From JAUVZF01 sp035529015 (GTDB taxonomy: Bacteria; Planctomycetota; Phycisphaerae; FEN-1346): a stretch of 6,818 nucleotides of DNA. Below, in pieces: positions 6,223-6,818 of this stretch (within the stretch, counting starts at the first letter, position 1; the number at the start of each line of letters is the position of its first letter). The notes below the pieces were generated by a model. That model did not search any database, was not told where the DNA came from, and worked only from the letters and a program-made list of their open reading frames with translations. The position numbers were made by a program, and so were the translations under genes. The stretch is taken from positions 1 through 6,818 of the forward strand of contig DATKXP010000210.1 in the NCBI GenBank assembly GCA_035529015.1, written 5' to 3'.

Positions 6223-6276
6223 CCGGTTCCTTTTGTTGCTGTTGCCTCGTGCAGGCAGGCCGAGTGCCCCATGGCC

Positions 6277-6284
6277 CAGGAGAG
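6277..6284 (+). promoter_or_regulatory. Ribosome binding site deciding the gamma subunit start
   Basis: CAGGAGAG lies about 8 nt before the ATG at 6292. An in-frame ATG at 6271 would add seven residues (MAQERSG) but lacks an upstream Shine-Dalgarno and would place this site inside the coding region. Relatives also begin close to the MLTEIRIHGRGGQG element, so 6292 is preferred. Confidence 0.75.
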
Positions 6285-6291
6285 ATCTGGC

Positions 6292-6818
6292 ATGCTGACA
6301 GAGATTCGTATTCACGGTCGCGGCGGTCAGGGCAGCGTGACGGCGGCGGAAGTCCTCGCCAAGGCGGCCTTCAAGGACGGCACGATCAGCCAGGCGTTCC
6401 CCGCGTTCGGGTCCGAGCGGATGGGCGCACCCGTGCAGGCCTTCTGCCGCCTCTCGGATGAACGCATCCGGACCCGGGCCGTCATCGCCGAGCCCGATTT
6501 TGTGATCGTCCAGGACCCGACGCTCTTCGGCCAGGTCGATATCTTCGGCGGTCTCAAGCAGGGCGGCACGGCCATGGTCAACACCGAGAAGCCCGAGGAC
6601 ATCGACGTGCCCGACGGGGTCCTGCTCCGGGCCGTCCCGGGGACCAGGATCGCGATGGACGTCATCGGTCGGCCCATCCCGAACATGGTTTTGGTCGGCG
6701 CCTTTGCGGGCATGACCGGGCTCGTGAGCATGGAGTCGATCCAGGCGGCCGTGAAGGAGCGTTTCGGCGGCAAGATCGGCGACCTGAACGCCAAGGCCGT
6801 CGAGAAAGCCTACCAGGC
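6292..6818 (+). CDS. 2-oxoacid:ferredoxin oxidoreductase gamma subunit (partial, 3' end missing)
   Basis: The gamma subunit of a pyruvate or 2-ketoisovalerate type ferredoxin oxidoreductase, a cytosolic complex that oxidatively decarboxylates 2-oxoacids to acyl-CoA and reduces ferredoxin, or runs in reverse. The visible 175 residues start MLTEIRIHGRGGQG, with the glycine motif GRGGQGSVTAAE at 9-20. FPAFGSERMGAPVQAFCRL (36-54) and IPNMVLVGAFAGMTG (129-143) are conserved in the family. Position 15 is Ser where Ala or Val is common. Family members are about 180-190 aa, so only the last few residues are missing. The gene has its own promoter and good ribosome binding site and is divergent from the tRNA. 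The delta (ferredoxin-like), alpha and beta subunits are expected next but are not visible. Substrate cannot be told from this subunit. Confidence 0.93.
   Translation, partial: MLTEIRIHGRGGQGSVTAAEVLAKAAFKDGTISQAFPAFGSERMGAPVQAFCRLSDERIRTRAVIAEPDFVIVQDPTLFGQVDIFGGLKQGGTAMVNTEKPEDIDVPDGVLLRAVPGTRIAMDVIGRPIPNMVLVGAFAGMTGLVSMESIQAAVKERFGGKIGDLNAKAVEKAYQ

Noticed and set aside
6223..6291. Riboswitch or attenuator in the gamma subunit leader
   Set aside because: Only a 5-bp hairpin is present, with no terminator and no recognisable aptamer core.
6327..6794. 155-codon minus-strand open frame at the window end
   Set aside because: The plus strand encodes the conserved GRGGQG-containing gamma subunit over the same bases, so this is its shadow.

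Overview
This is a GC-rich bacterial chromosome segment with two transcribed blocks separated by a repeat-laden intergenic region. Bacterial origin is shown by sigma70-type promoters (TTGACG with TATAAT or TAAAAT), Shine-Dalgarno sites, an initiator tRNA with encoded CCA, and rho-independent terminators. A 2-oxoacid:ferredoxin oxidoreductase gamma subunit points to anaerobic or ferredoxin-based metabolism. The mix of a UPF0182 membrane protein, an ArsA-like ATPase and ferredoxin oxidoreductase would suit an uncultured anaerobe such as a member of the Planctomycetota, but the phylum is a guess.

Layout. (1) Positions 7-2736, minus: a large UPF0182 (COG1615) membrane protein of unknown function. 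(2) Positions 2737-3743: no intact gene. This stretch holds GC-rich hairpins, a nested palindrome, the C-terminal remnant of an IS1202/ISNCY-like transposase, and a 127-bp inverted-repeat element that ends exactly in the stop codon of the next gene. (3) Positions 3744-5474, minus: a two-gene operon of a GbsR/MarR-type regulator followed by an ArsA/GET3-family ATPase with a C-terminal Hsp20-like domain. A near-consensus promoter carries two palindromes and a 9-nt direct repeat. (4) Positions 5578-5948: no convincing gene, one plus-strand terminator-like hairpin. (5) Positions 5949-6118, minus: a complete initiator tRNA(fMet) unit with promoter, tRNA and terminator. (6) Positions 6194-6818, plus: promoter, leader and a nearly complete gamma subunit gene that runs off the window end, divergent from the tRNA.

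How they fit together. The regulator and ATPase are 21 nt apart under one promoter and probably form one autoregulated unit; no arsenic transport or arsR/arsD/arsB gene is present, so an arsenite pump role is not supported. The gamma subunit is the first gene of its transcript, and its partner subunits are expected just beyond the window. UPF0182, the tRNA and the oxidoreductase show no evident functional link to each other. The least explained parts are the operator architecture at the regulator promoter and the inverted-repeat element at 3621-3747.
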